NCBI GenBank assembly: GCA_015655015.1
Contig: JAATFV010000204.1
Coordinates: 1-64,000, forward strand
Length of the DNA stretch: 64,000 bases
Source of the DNA: Chitinophagales bacterium
GTDB lineage: Bacteria > Bacteroidota > Bacteroidia > Chitinophagales > Chitinophagaceae
Direction: 5' to 3'
Shown: in pieces, positions 63,310-64,000 of the stretch
Numbering within the stretch: the first letter of the stretch is position 1
Layout of the letters: every line of letters starts with the position of its first letter
Notes under the pieces: generated by a model
Seen by the model: only the letters and a program-made list of their open reading frames with translations
The model's database searches: none
Told to the model about the DNA's origin: nothing
Translations under genes and position numbers: made by a program

Positions 63310-63312
63310 TTA
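63258..63312. repeat. 28-bp tandem duplication at the fecR 3' end (locus D)
   Basis: Copies 63258-63285 and 63286-63312 share the core CAGTAAAGTCTATT and differ at two bases in the first half. The right-hand copy reaches the FecR stop codon. Confidence 0.88.
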
Positions 63313-64000
63313 TTTTGTAACAACGATCGTCCGTCCTTCCATCCGGAAACCAACATGATTTAGTTCCAATATCTTCAGAATTTTATCCAGGGAATTGTCC
63401 CTTGAAATATAACCATCGAATTTAAGATCAGGCACAGCGCCTTCGTAGCGCACATCCACATCATACCACCTTGCCAGATCACGCATGATCTCAGAAAGAG
63501 ATGCCTGGCTATAGCTGAACATCCCGTTTTTCCAGGACATCACTCTTTCTATATCGACTTTTTGGACGGCAAAATCCTGGTCGGATTCCCGTGTTATAAT
63601 GGCAGCCTCTCCGGGCTGTACGCTCGTAGCCCTTTTACCCCTCGATAACCTGACCGACCCTTCCAACAGAGTCGTTTGGATCATGGCTTCATCCCCATAA
63701 GCCATTGCATTAAAGCTGGTGCCCAGCACCTGGATAGTCAGCTCTTCCCCACCCTTAGCCGTCTCATCCGGTATTTTCACAAAAAAAGGATGCTGCTTGT
63801 CATGCTCAATTTCAAAATAAGCCTCCCCTTCCAGTTTCACCTCCCTCTTAGCCCCCGTAAATGCTACCGGGTATTCAAGCGAGCTGCCCGCATTAAGCCA
63901 TACTTTAGATCCGTCAGGAAGCTCCAGTTTGAACTGCCTGCCTTTGGGAGTAGTCAGCTTGTTATATGCCGGCCTGCCATTGGGCAAAGCCCCCGTAGTA
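63310..64000 (-). CDS. FecR-family anti-sigma factor, partial (locus D)
   Basis: At least 229 residues of the C-terminal part of a FecR protein; the frame stays open to the window edge, so the start, membrane helix and sigma-binding part lie beyond it. Visible are TTPKGRQFKLELPDGSKVWLNAGSS, GEAYFEIEH and the DUF4974-like end (ASLSEIMRDLARWYDVDVRYEG, ending GRTIVVTK). It regulates an ECF sigma factor presumably encoded outside the window. It resembles the FecR of locus C more than those of A and B (shared TTPxGRQF and LPDGxKVWLNA). Confidence 0.92.
   Translation of the reverse strand, partial: TTGALPNGRPAYNKLTTPKGRQFKLELPDGSKVWLNAGSSLEYPVAFTGAKREVKLEGEAYFEIEHDKQHPFFVKIPDETAKGGEELTIQVLGTSFNAMAYGDEAMIQTTLLEGSVRLSRGKRATSVQPGEAAIITRESDQDFAVQKVDIERVMSWKNGMFSYSQASLSEIMRDLARWYDVDVRYEGAVPDLKFDGYISRDNSLDKILKILELNHVGFRMEGRTIVVTK

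Overview
The window looks like a chromosomal segment of a member of the Bacteroidota, most likely Chitinophagaceae (Chitinophaga or a close relative). The evidence is four SusC/SusD outer-membrane uptake pairs, each preceded by FecR-type anti-sigma and/or ECF sigma genes, GldF/GldG-type ABC components, SusD lipoproteins with a CxK start after the lipobox, and promoter-like TAnnTTTG elements instead of a classical sigma-70 -10 box. No rRNA, tRNA, CRISPR array, insertion sequence, integrase or phage gene was seen.

Layout. (A) 101-12418, minus strand: ECF sigma, FecR, SusC with STN domain, SusD, a GH2 enzyme carrying an inserted F5/8C module, and a GH3 enzyme. This is a polysaccharide utilisation locus with a cell-surface-signalling switch. 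12572-17387, minus strand: an Ogt-type DNA repair methyltransferase, a six-hairpin glycosidase-like enzyme and a secreted DUF3863-like protein. (B) 17789-25941, plus strand: ECF sigma, FecR, SusC, SusD and a formylglycine-type sulfatase, closed by a perfect 20-bp hairpin terminator. (C) 26074-40234, plus strand: an ECF sigma gene interrupted by one in-frame TAA, FecR, SusC, SusD, a DUF4397 lipoprotein, an ABC ATPase, a fused GldF-GldG-like permease and two tandem MutS-like ATPases that lack the mismatch-recognition domain. This is the least explained locus. 40477-42066: a stand-alone ABC-F gene with an elaborate leader. 42160-43521: an OmpA-family lipoprotein with a heptad-repeat block inserted inside its peptidoglycan-binding domain. 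43547-47351: a small-gene region (HxlR regulator divergent from NmrA-like and NTF2-like genes, a RibD/DHFR-like reductase, a PepSY-like periplasmic protein, an uncharacterised protein). (D) 47634-64000, minus strand: FecR (cut by the window edge), SusC, SusD, penicillin-acylase-type Ntn hydrolase, M14 carboxypeptidase, Tat-exported amine oxidase, Tat-exported aminotransferase, a secreted Hint-domain protein and a membrane-anchored esterase. This reads as uptake and stepwise periplasmic breakdown of an N-acylated peptide or similar amide, not of a glycan.

In A-D the inferred logic is the same: the SusC STN domain senses its ligand, signals to FecR across the inner membrane, and FecR releases the ECF sigma factor that drives the uptake and degradation genes.

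A second theme is short tandem repeats. In-frame repeats with unit lengths of 15, 21, 24 and 30 bp (and degenerate 21-bp heptad codons) expand linkers in five different genes, and non-coding tandem duplications of 16, 18, 24, 28 and about 36 bp sit at gene junctions, four of them immediately before a start codon.
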